DNA from: Verrucomicrobiota bacterium
GTDB lineage: Bacteria > Verrucomicrobiota > Verrucomicrobiia > Chthoniobacterales > UBA10450
Assembly: GCA_003219115.1 (NCBI GenBank)
Contig: QHPN01000204.1
Coordinates: forward strand, 1 to 13,074
DNA length: 13,074 nucleotides
Direction: 5' to 3'
Shown here in pieces: positions 1 to 7,685 of this stretch. A model generated the notes under the pieces. It ran no database searches. It worked only from the letters and a program-made list of their open reading frames with translations, and was not told the origin of the DNA. Made by a program: the position numbers and the translations under genes. How positions within the stretch are numbered: the stretch's first letter is position 1; every line of letters starts with the position of its first letter.

Positions 1-2783
1 AGGACCTGCAGAAATCAGGACTGCGCAGCACCGAGCAATTTCTGCTCAGTCTCCCGATCGTTACCTCAAACGTTATTCCCGTTTCAAATAATGAGAACGG
101 CTCCAACACCGCCGTAGGCGCCGCTGCGGTTTCGCTGCGCGGTTTGGACCCGAGAGCGACTCTCGTCCTCATCGATGGGCGCCGGGTTGCTCCCTATCCC
201 GTCGGAAATAATCCGGGTCCAGTCAACACGATGTTTGTGGATTTGAATTCGATCCCGGAAGCTGCCATTGAGAGCATCGAAATTCTGAAGGACGGTGCTT
301 CTACTGTTTATGGCGCGGATGCAGTCGCCGGAGTGGTGAACCTGAAGATGCGGCACTACTACAACGGCGCCGAAGCCAGCATCGAATACGGCAACACCGA
401 GCACGAAGACTCGGGTCTCTTTCAAGCGTCGGTCATATTCGGCGTCGGCAACGACAAGACGGAAATCGCGGGTGCCATGAATTATTATATGCGCAACTCC
501 ATTGCCAATCGGGACCGAAGTTATTCGGCCGTCCCGCCATTTCTGAGTTCGAACGCGAGTCCGTATAATCTCCAGCTGAGCGGTGCCGTCGCGGCTGCCG
601 CCGGCGGACAGAATTTGGCGCCGATTGAATTCGCAGCCGCGCCGGACTTCACCAACGGTTTAGCTCCGGCCGACTCCTATAAATATGGGACAAGCCGCCT
701 CAATCGTTTCAACTTTAACCAGTTCTCGTTGTCTTTCCCGAGTTCAGAACGCTACGGCGGTTACACGCATTTCCTGCACAAGTTCTGTGAAGATCAGGCG
801 GTCCTTTACGGCGACTTCATGTATCAGAATGTAAAAGCGCATAACGAGCTGGCGCCGCCTGCCACGGGATCCTTCCAAACCGCGGGTCAGGTGGTCTTAG
901 CCATTCCTCCGGATACGCCGATTGCGCCCGGATCCGAGCCACCAAATACGCCTACTCACGTTGAAACTGGAGTCCCGGCGGATGCATTCAATCCCTTTAA
1001 TCCATTTCATCAAATCATCTCGGGCGGCACTCGGGCGCGTCTGGCCGAGTTCGGTAATCGACTGTTCGACAACGAAACGGACGCTTATTTGGGTACCATC
1101 GGAATAAAGGGCGACAAGTTATTCGACGGCAATTGGGGATACGACGCTGCTTACCGCTACAGCCAGGTGAAAAGTGTCCAGACTGGAGACCAGGTATCTA
1201 TCTCCAAGTTTAATCGCATCCTGAATGCGGCCGATCCGATCTTTGATCCGGGCTCGTCGCAGTTCATCGGAACGACCGTTCCGTTTAACCCATTCGGCGA
1301 TTATCGGGCTCCAATCCCTTCCAACCAGGCAACGGTCGCGTTTGCCACGGTCCATCCCAAAGACGAGGACACCTCCAAAATATGGACAATCGACGGAAGC
1401 ATTTACACCACCTCGCTCTTCGAATTGCCGGCCGGCGGAATTGGCATGGCGATTGGCGGCCAGTTTCGTCGGGAAAGTTTAGACGAGAATCCGGATCCGC
1501 TGAATGTTGCCGGCGATGTCGCGGGTAATTCTCCCGTTCCCGTGGCTCACGGCGGGCGAAAATCCTTTGCCTTTTATGCCGAGGCTAATATTCCAATCTT
1601 CGGCTCCAAGAATGCAATTACCGGCTTTCATTCCCTCGAAATCACGGCGGCCGGTCGCTACGAGCAGTTCCGTAACAATGACACCGACGTAGCGGTGCCC
1701 AAATTTGGCATCCGCTGGCAGCCGTTGGACGAACAACTGACTCTGCGCGCGACCTGGGGCCAGGGTTTTCGTGAGCCGACTCTTGAGGAATTATATGCTG
1801 CGCCCATCTCCGGCCTGAAGCTTTCGCATGATCCACAGAATGGTGGTGCCTTCGAACCCGAGACGAACTTCCTCGTGCTCAGTAATCGAAATCTCAAGCC
1901 CGAAGACTCCGAGACTTACAGCGCGGGTTTTGTCTTCACCCCGAAATATGTTCCTGGTTTGACCTACGCGGTGGATGCCTGGGGCGTCAGGCGCAGTGGC
2001 GTCATCGGTACTCCTCCAGCGGATGAAATCCTCGCGCGCGAGCAAGCGGGAACACTGCTTCCGGGAGAAGTAGTTGAGCGCGACATCGGCGGCGGCATCA
2101 CCCGCATCCTCGCTCCAAATATGAATCTCGGTAACCAGGAAGCTGACGGGGTTGATTTTACCCTTCTCTATCAGCGTCCCCTGCCAGTGGGCACGTTTAC
2201 GTTTCTAACTGAATGGACCTGGCTCTACCACTTCGAGTATCCTCAAGGAGAGACAGCGTTTGGTTTCGGTTCGGACGGCAGCAATCTGGCAGGATTCACG
2301 ACTGATCCAGGTCTTTCGAACGAGGGTTGGTACAAATGGAGAGGAACGACGCGCTTCGATTGGGCGTGGAAAGGTTTTGATGCAGCGGCCACAGTTCGTT
2401 ACATCTCCGGTTTCGAAGAACTCAACCCCAAAATTCTACCGCACGAAGTCGGTAAGACACTCAGACTTGACCTGCAGTTTTCCTATGATTTCTCCGACCT
2501 CGTTCCGAAGGTTGAAGAAAGACCTGTAGCCGGCTATTCCAAGGAGGCGCCAGCCAAGGACGGCAAGGCTCCCGTTGGTAAGGAAACTGTTTCGACTGAA
2601 GTGAACAATTCCTGCTGGGCGCGCTTGATGCGAGGCACAACCCTTACTTTCGGAATCAACAATGTGTTCGATGACGATCCTCCATTCGCCTCCGGTGAAG
2701 GCGGTAACGCCGTCGGCTATCCTGGCTTCACTTACGATGCGACCAACCGCTTCTGGTACTGGCGCCTGACCAAGAAGTTTTAA
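1..2783 (+). CDS. TonB-dependent outer-membrane receptor, 5' end missing
   Basis: This is an outer-membrane active transporter that takes up a ligand using TonB/ExbBD energy; the substrate cannot be read from sequence. The frame is open from base 3, giving about 926 residues, and continues past the left edge, so the signal peptide and TonB box lie outside the window. The first ~110 residues form a plug domain, with the motifs VSLRGLDPRATLVLIDGRR and SIEILKDGASTVYGADAVAG. The remainder is a 22-strand-type beta-barrel rich in aromatic and Asn/Gly residues. It closes with the NNVFDDDPP segment and a last strand ending FWYWRLTKKF, where the terminal Phe is the usual BAM signal. A Lys/Ala-rich low-complexity stretch (bases about 2510-2610) sits between two late strands and is probably a surface loop. 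The internal TTG at 144 is not a start. No functional link to the downstream lipid genes is evident. Confidence 0.95.
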   Translation, partial: DLQKSGLRSTEQFLLSLPIVTSNVIPVSNNENGSNTAVGAAAVSLRGLDPRATLVLIDGRRVAPYPVGNNPGPVNTMFVDLNSIPEAAIESIEILKDGASTVYGADAVAGVVNLKMRHYYNGAEASIEYGNTEHEDSGLFQASVIFGVGNDKTEIAGAMNYYMRNSIANRDRSYSAVPPFLSSNASPYNLQLSGAVAAAAGGQNLAPIEFAAAPDFTNGLAPADSYKYGTSRLNRFNFNQFSLSFPSSERYGGYTHFLHKFCEDQAVLYGDFMYQNVKAHNELAPPATGSFQTAGQVVLAIPPDTPIAPGSEPPNTPTHVETGVPADAFNPFNPFHQIISGGTRARLAEFGNRLFDNETDAYLGTIGIKGDKLFDGNWGYDAAYRYSQVKSVQTGDQVSISKFNRILNAADPIFDPGSSQFIGTTVPFNPFGDYRAPIPSNQATVAFATVHPKDEDTSKIWTIDGSIYTTSLFELPAGGIGMAIGGQFRRESLDENPDPLNVAGDVAGNSPVPVAHGGRKSFAFYAEANIPIFGSKNAITGFHSLEITAAGRYEQFRNNDTDVAVPKFGIRWQPLDEQLTLRATWGQGFREPTLEELYAAPISGLKLSHDPQNGGAFEPETNFLVLSNRNLKPEDSETYSAGFVFTPKYVPGLTYAVDAWGVRRSGVIGTPPADEILAREQAGTLLPGEVVERDIGGGITRILAPNMNLGNQEADGVDFTLLYQRPLPVGTFTFLTEWTWLYHFEYPQGETAFGFGSDGSNLAGFTTDPGLSNEGWYKWRGTTRFDWAWKGFDAAATVRYISGFEELNPKILPHEVGKTLRLDLQFSYDFSDLVPKVEERPVAGYSKEAPAKDGKAPVGKETVSTEVNNSCWARLMRGTTLTFGINNVFDDDPPFASGEGGNAVGYPGFTYDATNRFWYWRLTKKF

Positions 2784-2799
2784 GAACTCGTAAGCACGC

Positions 2800-2918
2800 C
2801 ACGTGGTTCGATTCCATGTGACGCGCTGCTGCCGGAGGGACGCGCTCCTGCGCGTCCAGGAAGAGTTGTAGCCGCTTCAATGAGGGCCGGCAGCTGGGGA
2901 TCATCGGTCCCGGCTACA
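2800..2918. repeat. Cluster of three intergenic hairpins, possible dispersed repeat
   Basis: The spacer after the receptor stop carries three inverted repeats in a row. (1) 2800-2806 pairs with 2814-2820: 7 bp with one G-T pair around a 7-base TTCGATT loop. (2) 2838-2845 pairs perfectly with 2850-2857 (GGACGCGC / GCGCGTCC) around a TCCT loop. (3) 2867-2874 pairs with 2911-2918 (TGTAGCCG / CGGCTACA) across 36 bases. None has a following T tract, so a simple intrinsic terminator is unlikely, although hairpin 2 could protect the receptor mRNA 3' end. The composition resembles REP-like dispersed elements. No second copy is visible in this window, so the repeat status is inferred. Confidence 0.45.
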
Positions 2919-2985
2919 GAAGCTTCGCCCATTCGTCGAAAATAAGGGCAGTCGTCAATTCGCACACCATTGCGATAGCAGCCGG

Positions 2986-2990
2986 GGAGG
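2986..2990 (+). promoter_or_regulatory. Ribosome binding site for the small plug-like protein
   Basis: GGAGG lies 13 bases before the GTG at 3004. The spacing is longer than ideal, but it is the only strong purine-rich site here and there is no other in-frame start nearby, so it supports the GTG start. Confidence 0.45.
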
Positions 2991-3003
2991 TGTATTTTCA
3001 GCC

Positions 3004-3294
3004 GTGAAGGGATTAACAATTGTCTTGGCGATTCTGGTTGCGACCACATTGTTTTCCGGAATTGCCTTTGCAAACCGACCAGCGAACCAGGCCTCGCCAA
3101 AAGTAGAAACAATGGAGGCGCTCGTTTTCGTCACCGGCTCGCGCATCCCGCAACGCATCAAAGTTTCTCGGATCGGCACAGCCACCTACTCGCCCCTTCG
3201 CGTTATCGATCGAAAGGAAATTGATCAGACCGGACGACGTACGACCGCGGGTGCATTGGTTAACGAACCGTCGCTGCGCGTGATCGGTCACTGA
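3004..3294 (+). CDS. Small secreted protein resembling the N-terminus of a TonB receptor plug
   Basis: The product is 96 residues from a GTG start. Residues 1-24 form a clear Sec signal peptide (Lys, a long hydrophobic core, then AFA before Asn), so the mature protein of about 72 residues should be periplasmic. Residues 41-93 read like the opening of a TonB-dependent receptor: VFVTGSRIPQR, then SPLRVIDRKEIDQTGR, then TTAGALVNEPSLRV. The chain ends in GH and stops before the rest of the plug or any barrel would begin. It could be a true stand-alone mini-plug or the remnant of a decayed receptor gene. The intact signal peptide and open frame favour a real gene. It lies on the same strand as the upstream receptor, 220 bp away. 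Function unknown. Confidence 0.6.
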   Translation: MKGLTIVLAILVATTLFSGIAFANRPANQASPKVETMEALVFVTGSRIPQRIKVSRIGTATYSPLRVIDRKEIDQTGRRTTAGALVNEPSLRVIGH

Positions 3295-3627
3295 GCTGAG
3301 TCCGTCCGGGGATTGGCGATCGCCTGAAGGCTGCAACTAAAATCTTGCTGTGGTCGTTTTAGGCGATACAATTGCGGCCCCGATACCGAACTTCCCGGCA
3401 TGCAAAATGAGCCTGGCTTGCGAGAGCCAAACCACAGATGTATTCGAGAATTCCTTAAGGATTGATCTTAAATAAATGGGCAACGAGTTGCCATCGAACC
3501 ACCAATTGTTTTTCCCAGCCAACGGCGTCATCTGGCTGGAGTCATTTCTCTCTTCTCAGTCGATATTCTCGGAGCTTGCTCGCCCGGATTTAGTCGCAAT
3601 TACCAAAGAATCGGTAGTCCAATCGTC
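3295..3627 (+). other. Non-coding leader region before the lipid gene cluster
   Basis: This 333-bp stretch has no convincing gene. It probably holds the promoter of the serine palmitoyltransferase gene, but no strong -35/-10 pair stands out; TTGCGA (3418-3423) and TATTCG (3441-3446), 17 bases apart, are a weak candidate. A small inverted repeat TTAAG-N7-CTTAA (3455-3471) could be an operator. A 7-bp hairpin CCAGCCA / TGGCTGG (3515-3521 with 3533-3539, 11-base loop) is followed by a pyrimidine-rich tract (about 3543-3558). Function not established. Confidence 0.35.
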
Positions 3628-4908
3628 ATGAGCAGCAACCTGAACCGTCGGGAATCAGTCCAGGAATTTGACGCAAAACTCAGTCTTGCTGATTTCGTAG
3701 TCGGCGATAGCGATGATCCGCTCACACCGCCTTTGGCATTTACACAGTGGCGGCAAGCCGGTGCGTGGGAGGCCTCAATTTACGAGCCCGAGATGCTCGC
3801 CACCGCCGATGCCCGCACCATTATTAACTACGAAGGCCGCCCGCGCTCGGTCATCAATCTTTGCTCTTACAATTATCTAGGGCTGGCTAATCATCCGGAG
3901 GTAATAAGCGCGGCGCGAGATGCCCTGGCGAAATATGGCTTGGGCGCGTGTGGTTCCCCCCTGCTATCAGGAATGACTGATCTGCATCGGCAGTTGGAAC
4001 GCCGCGTCGCGGGGTTTCTCCGGCGGGAGGATGCAATGCTTTTTAACAGTGGCTTTGGCGGCGCCTTGGGCACAATCTCCGGGCTGCTTCGAAAAACCGA
4101 TGTTGCGATTCTCGACACTCGATCGCATTTGAGCTTGCGTGACGGTGCGGTTTTGTCGCGTTCGCGCGTGGATCGGTTTGAACACAACGATCTGGCTTCA
4201 CTCGATGCCGCGCTCCACCGACGAAAAGGCCGGCGGCAGCTCGTGATTGTTGAGGGCATTTATTCAATGGATGGAGATTTCGCGAACCTGAAAGGTTTGC
4301 TCGATATGGCCGAGTCACATCGTGCCAGTGTTTTTATTGATGAAGCGCACTCGATGCTTGGTTGCGGGACACACGGCCGCGGCGCAGCCGAGCATTTTGG
4401 AGTCGAAACTCGGATCCCGCTTGTTTATGGAACATTTTCGAAAGCATTCGCTGCCGTTGGCGGTTTCGTGACCGGCGCGGTCGAGACACTCGATTATTTG
4501 CGCTTCTACGCACACTCCTACGGTTATTCGTGTGCCCTTCCACCGGTTATCGTGGCTGCGGTCCTGAAGGCGCTCGACATCGCCGAACGTGAACCGCAGT
4601 TGCGGGTGCGGCTCTGGGATAACGCCAGGTACTTTCGCGAGCAGTTGAATTCGATCGGCATTGATACAGGCACCTCAACCACTTATATCATGCCGCTTGT
4701 CATCGGAGATCGCGCGCGCATGTACCAACTCGGTCACGAATTACGTCGGCGCGGTGTTTGGGTGGCGCCGGTGGATTATCCGGCAGTCCCGGAGGATCGA
4801 ATTTGTTTCCGGGCTTGTGTGACAGCGAACCACACTCGCGCGGACCTCGACGAGGCGCTCAATATTATCGCGGACACACTTGCTCCGGCTCTGTTGCAGA
4901 ACGCGTAG
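3628..4908 (+). CDS. spt: Serine palmitoyltransferase (PLP-dependent alpha-oxoamine synthase)
   Basis: This enzyme would condense L-serine with a long acyl thioester to 3-ketosphinganine, the committed step of sphingolipid synthesis, in the cytoplasm. The protein has 426 residues, close to soluble homodimeric bacterial enzymes. Fold-type I features are in order: SYNYLGLANHP (80-90), Gly-rich GLGACGS (104-110), the PLP-stacking His167 in RSHLS, Glu209 in VEGIYSMDGD, Asp238 and His241 in DEAHS, the Schiff-base Lys272 in YGTFSKAF, and Arg395 in the carboxylate-binding region. DYLRFYAHSYGYSCALPP (about 289-306) resembles eukaryotic LCB2. At 109-111 it has GSP, where many relatives have GSR/GTR. 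The ATG at 3628 has no clear Shine-Dalgarno site. Other family members (AONS, KBL, HemA) are possible from motifs alone, but the ceramide-modifying neighbours strongly favour serine palmitoyltransferase. Confidence 0.85.
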   Translation: MSSNLNRRESVQEFDAKLSLADFVVGDSDDPLTPPLAFTQWRQAGAWEASIYEPEMLATADARTIINYEGRPRSVINLCSYNYLGLANHPEVISAARDALAKYGLGACGSPLLSGMTDLHRQLERRVAGFLRREDAMLFNSGFGGALGTISGLLRKTDVAILDTRSHLSLRDGAVLSRSRVDRFEHNDLASLDAALHRRKGRRQLVIVEGIYSMDGDFANLKGLLDMAESHRASVFIDEAHSMLGCGTHGRGAAEHFGVETRIPLVYGTFSKAFAAVGGFVTGAVETLDYLRFYAHSYGYSCALPPVIVAAVLKALDIAEREPQLRVRLWDNARYFREQLNSIGIDTGTSTTYIMPLVIGDRARMYQLGHELRRRGVWVAPVDYPAVPEDRICFRACVTANHTRADLDEALNIIADTLAPALLQNA

Positions 4909-5042
4909 AATTCATGCTACGGATCGGCTTCTATCAGGTGAATATTTTTGCCGTCGCGCGTTCTACTTCGCGCCTGTATTGGTGTCGTTTTTCACAGATG
5001 GCTTTTTCGTTACTTTCATGCTAGGAAAATAATCTCGGCGTC

Positions 5043-6068
5043 ATGCGGGAATTTTTTTTCCAGTCGGAACAGGATCAGCCCCATCCGGCACGGGCACGTG
5101 CGATCGTCAAAGCGCACCCGGAAGTCCGACAATTAATGGAGCGGAATCCTTACACCGGGTTGATTGCGTTCTCGGTCGTGGCGCTGCAAACCGCGATTGC
5201 TTATGGGCTTGGCAAACTCGGCTTAGGTTTTTGGTGGCTCAGCTTGCTTGTTGCGTACGGCATAGGCGCGTTCGCCAATCACGCTAACTATGTCATCATC
5301 CACGACGCCACGCATAATTTGATTTTTCGGCGGCGTAGTTGGAACAGGCTAACGGCGATTCTTGCCGATTTACCGAATCTCGCCCCAGGAGCGATGGGTT
5401 TTTGGGTTTATCATTTAAGGCATCATTCGCATCAGGGGGATTATGAATGGGACGCTGATTTGGCCAATTACTGGGAAGCTCGTTTGGTTGGGAACAAATG
5501 GTATCGCAAGGCAATTTGGCTAACGCTCTTCCCCGTTTTTCAGTTAACACGACCGCCGCGTTTGCGAGCAATTAAGATGTGGGACCGGTGGTTTTCGGTG
5601 AATCTGGTCGTCGCCGTCTTGTATGACATTGGTGTCGTGTATCTCTGCGGCTGGGCGGGCTTGTTATACCTCGCCTTTTCTTTTTTCTTTTCGGTCGGGC
5701 TTCATCCGGTAGGCGCGCGCTGGATTCAAGAGCATTACACAAACGATCCCGACCAGGAGACTTACAGTTATTACGGGCCGATCAATCGAGTTTGTCTCAA
5801 CATGGGTTATCACAATGAACACCACGATTTGCCATCGATTCCATGGAACAATCTGCCCAAGCTCCGCGCGCTGGCCCCGGAATTTTACGATTGTTTGAAG
5901 TACCATTCATCCTGGAGCCGGTTACTCTTTCAGTTCATCTTCGATAAACGGTACACATTGTTTTCGCGAATCGAGCGAATGAAACGAAGTGGCAATTCTA
6001 GGGTCGGAGGAGCCGCGGTCAACCGACAGAAGGCGATTGCCGTCGAAGCGGAGATCGCTGGTGTTTAA
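5043..6068 (+). CDS. DES1-like sphingolipid (dihydroceramide) delta-4 desaturase
   Basis: This is a membrane di-iron desaturase of 341 residues, expected to put a double bond into the long-chain base of dihydroceramide using O2 and an external electron donor. Histidine boxes are HDATH (87-91), HLRHH (124-128) and HNEHH (257-261). Beyond these general boxes it carries landmarks I know from eukaryotic DES1: an N-terminal DQPH (11-14) followed by HPEVRQLM (25-32), ADLP (108-111), GLHPVGARWIQEHY (219-232) and ETYSYYGPIN (239-248). The N-terminal part corresponds to the lipid-desaturase N domain of that family. Hydrophobic spans lie near 37-57, 62-84, 155-168 and 187-217. It starts 134 bp after the spt gene; that gap holds only a 5-bp hairpin (4956-4960 with 4969-4973). 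C4-hydroxylase or dual activity, known for some DES relatives, is an alternative. Confidence 0.85.
   Translation: MREFFFQSEQDQPHPARARAIVKAHPEVRQLMERNPYTGLIAFSVVALQTAIAYGLGKLGLGFWWLSLLVAYGIGAFANHANYVIIHDATHNLIFRRRSWNRLTAILADLPNLAPGAMGFWVYHLRHHSHQGDYEWDADLANYWEARLVGNKWYRKAIWLTLFPVFQLTRPPRLRAIKMWDRWFSVNLVVAVLYDIGVVYLCGWAGLLYLAFSFFFSVGLHPVGARWIQEHYTNDPDQETYSYYGPINRVCLNMGYHNEHHDLPSIPWNNLPKLRALAPEFYDCLKYHSSWSRLLFQFIFDKRYTLFSRIERMKRSGNSRVGGAAVNRQKAIAVEAEIAGV
6050..6053 (+). promoter_or_regulatory. Ribosome binding site deciding the hydroxylase start
   Basis: GGAG inside the end of the desaturase gene lies 7 bases before the GTG at 6061 but 19 bases before the ATG at 6073. The spacing favours GTG 6061, which overlaps the desaturase stop codon by 8 bases and suggests translational coupling. 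Confidence 0.5.
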
Positions 6069-6684
6069 AGCTATGGAAAGACTCTACGTCTCGAACAAGA
6101 ACGAAAGTGTTCGAATGTTTAAGAGCGACTTCATGGAGTTTTTTTCGCATGTCCATCCGGCTACACCTCTGGTCCTCTACCTGCCGGTGGTTGGGTATAT
6201 GCTTTACGCGGCCCTGTGGCGTAATGCCCTTCCCATTTTAGTTGTCGCCGGCCTCTTTCTCGTGGGAGTGCTTTGTTGGACGCTGCTCGAGTACGTTGTT
6301 CATCGCTACGTTTTTCATTACGAGCCAAAGAGCCGGTTGGGCAAAACACTGCACTTCGTTGTTCACGGTGTTCATCATGACTATCCAAACGACGCCACCC
6401 GCCTGGTCATGCCGCCGAGCATTAGTATTCCATTGGCGATTGTATTCTGGAGTTTTTTCGGCATAACCTTGGGCCGCTTCGCTCCGGCTGTGTCTGCCGG
6501 GTTCGGCTTTGGCTATATCTGTTATGACTCGATTCATTATGCGATTCACCATTTTCCGATGAAGCGAGGAATCTGGCTTTGGCTGAAACAGTACCATCTT
6601 CGGCATCATTATGCAGATGATCACGCCGGTTACGGCGTGAGCTCGCCACTTTGGGACTACGTTTTCAGGACGACGCGGAAGTAG
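6061..6684 (+). CDS. FA2H-like fatty acid 2-hydroxylase (fatty acid hydroxylase superfamily)
   Basis: This membrane di-iron enzyme is expected to hydroxylate C2 of the N-acyl chain (or the free fatty acid) of ceramide. In 207-residue numbering the His ladder is HRYVFH (81-86), HFVVHGVHH (98-106), HYAIHH (159-164) and HLRHH (179-183), with LWDYVF near the C-terminus. Spacing and surrounding residues (EYVVHRYVFH, LHFVVHGVHHDYPND, RLVMPP) match eukaryotic FA2H/Scs7 closely. The N-terminal cytochrome b5 domain of those enzymes is absent, so a separate electron donor is needed; none is encoded in the window. Hydrophobic spans lie near 35-48, 56-76 and 119-152. An ATG at 6073 would give 203 residues and is the main alternative start. 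Overlap with the desaturase gene argues for co-expression. A sterol or carotenoid substrate is less likely in this neighbourhood. Confidence 0.85.
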   Translation: MFKAMERLYVSNKNESVRMFKSDFMEFFSHVHPATPLVLYLPVVGYMLYAALWRNALPILVVAGLFLVGVLCWTLLEYVVHRYVFHYEPKSRLGKTLHFVVHGVHHDYPNDATRLVMPPSISIPLAIVFWSFFGITLGRFAPAVSAGFGFGYICYDSIHYAIHHFPMKRGIWLWLKQYHLRHHYADDHAGYGVSSPLWDYVFRTTRK

Positions 6685-6751
6685 AGCGAACCCGGTCAAA
6701 GGTCACGCTCGATATGGGAACTCCACGGCGCGATTAGCCATCACCGTGCCG

Positions 6752-7672
6752 ATGCAGATTATCGAACAACCGGCGGCTTCGGAAACGACTCATAAGGCGC
6801 GCGAGGTCGAAGGGGTTCTCGATCTTTATTTCTATCGCAAGATTGGATATTGGCTGGCGCAGGTGTTCGCGCGGCTGAAAATCGCGCCGGCAGGTGTAAG
6901 CCTGCTCGGGTGTCTATGCGGGGTGATGGCGGGTCACCTCTACTTCTATCGCAACCTGGGAATAAATGTCGCCGGCATGGCGCTACATGTCTGCGCGAAT
7001 GCTCTCGACAACGCCGATGGCCAATTGGCTCGCTTGACTGGGGCAGGCAGCCGTGAGGGCCGCATCATCGACAGTCTGGCCGATCATCTCGTTTTCGTTA
7101 GTATTTATGTCCATTTGGCTCTTCGCTCCTTAGCGGAAGGAGCATCACCCGTGGTTTGCCTTTTGGCGATCGCCGCCGGAATTAGCCATGCTTTGCAAGG
7201 TGCCGCCGCCGATTATTACCGCACGAGCTATCTTTATTTTGTGAAAGGCAAGTCATTTATGGATTTGGATTCTTCCGCGGCACTGCGCTCGGATTATCAA
7301 GGAGTCAGTTGGCCTGATCAGCCCTGGCACAAGTTGTTGCTCGCGCTCTATTGGAATTTCACCCGGCAACAGGAAATGCTTTCACCCCATTTGAAAAGAT
7401 TGCGGGAAATATCAATTCGATCGTTTTCGCAAGGGATTCCGGAATGGTTCAGGACACAGTATCAAAGATTTGCCAGGCCAACGTTTAATTTATGGGGATT
7501 ATTGATGACGAACTCGCGGATGCTTATTCTGTTTATCCTCCTCTTTATTGGTCGCCCTGTTTGGTACTTCTGGATTGAGGTTACTGTTTTCAATGGCCTG
7601 CTCGCGTACCTGCTTTATCGTCAGGAAAACATGTCGCAATCGCTGCTGGAACTGGTGACGACGACACGTTAG
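6752..7672 (+). CDS. CDP-alcohol phosphatidyltransferase family enzyme (candidate headgroup transferase)
   Basis: This integral inner-membrane enzyme moves a phospho-alcohol between CDP and an acceptor. Using the ATG at 6752 (306 residues; a GTG at 6746 in frame is an alternative), the full signature is present: DNADGQLAR (86-94), then Gly103, Asp107 and Asp111, matching D-x2-D-G-x2-A-R-x8-G-x3-D-x3-D. All metal-binding and catalytic Asp residues are kept, so it should be active. Hydrophobic spans lie near 49-66, 69-85, 113-125, 133-148, 251-263 and 268-288. A long polar insert (about 155-245, containing AADYYRTSYLYF) separates the catalytic half from the last membrane spans. It lies 67 bp after the hydroxylase and 13 bp before the next gene. 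Candidate roles are attaching a headgroup to ceramide or making a phospholipid; the substrates cannot be read from sequence. Confidence 0.8.
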   Translation: MQIIEQPAASETTHKAREVEGVLDLYFYRKIGYWLAQVFARLKIAPAGVSLLGCLCGVMAGHLYFYRNLGINVAGMALHVCANALDNADGQLARLTGAGSREGRIIDSLADHLVFVSIYVHLALRSLAEGASPVVCLLAIAAGISHALQGAAADYYRTSYLYFVKGKSFMDLDSSAALRSDYQGVSWPDQPWHKLLLALYWNFTRQQEMLSPHLKRLREISIRSFSQGIPEWFRTQYQRFARPTFNLWGLLMTNSRMLILFILLFIGRPVWYFWIEVTVFNGLLAYLLYRQENMSQSLLELVTTTR

Positions 7673-7675
7673 GGA
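7671..7675 (+). promoter_or_regulatory. Ribosome binding site for the GNAT-family gene
   Basis: AGGGA overlaps the stop of the preceding gene and lies 10 bases before GTG 7686. TTG 7683 (7-base gap) and TTG 7677 are in frame; GTG is the preferred class of start. Confidence 0.45.
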
Positions 7676-7685
7676 TTTGCCATTG

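Noticed and set aside
2802..2818. T-arm-like hairpin with a TTCGATT loop, suggesting a tRNA end or attachment site
   Set aside because: The upstream sequence is the receptor 3' end, with no anticodon arm, matching acceptor strand or CCA end, so no tRNA can be built.
3515..3539. The hairpin upstream of spt as an intrinsic terminator
   Set aside because: The following bases are mixed C and T rather than a T run, and on the reverse strand the hairpin is followed by A residues.
4914..5024. A 36-residue frame between the palmitoyltransferase and desaturase genes
   Set aside because: It has no ribosome binding site or recognisable motif and appears to be a chance frame.
5989..6060. Upstream extension of the hydroxylase frame inside the desaturase gene
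   Set aside because: The extra residues are polar and unlike the family, and a ribosome binding site fits the later GTG at 6061.
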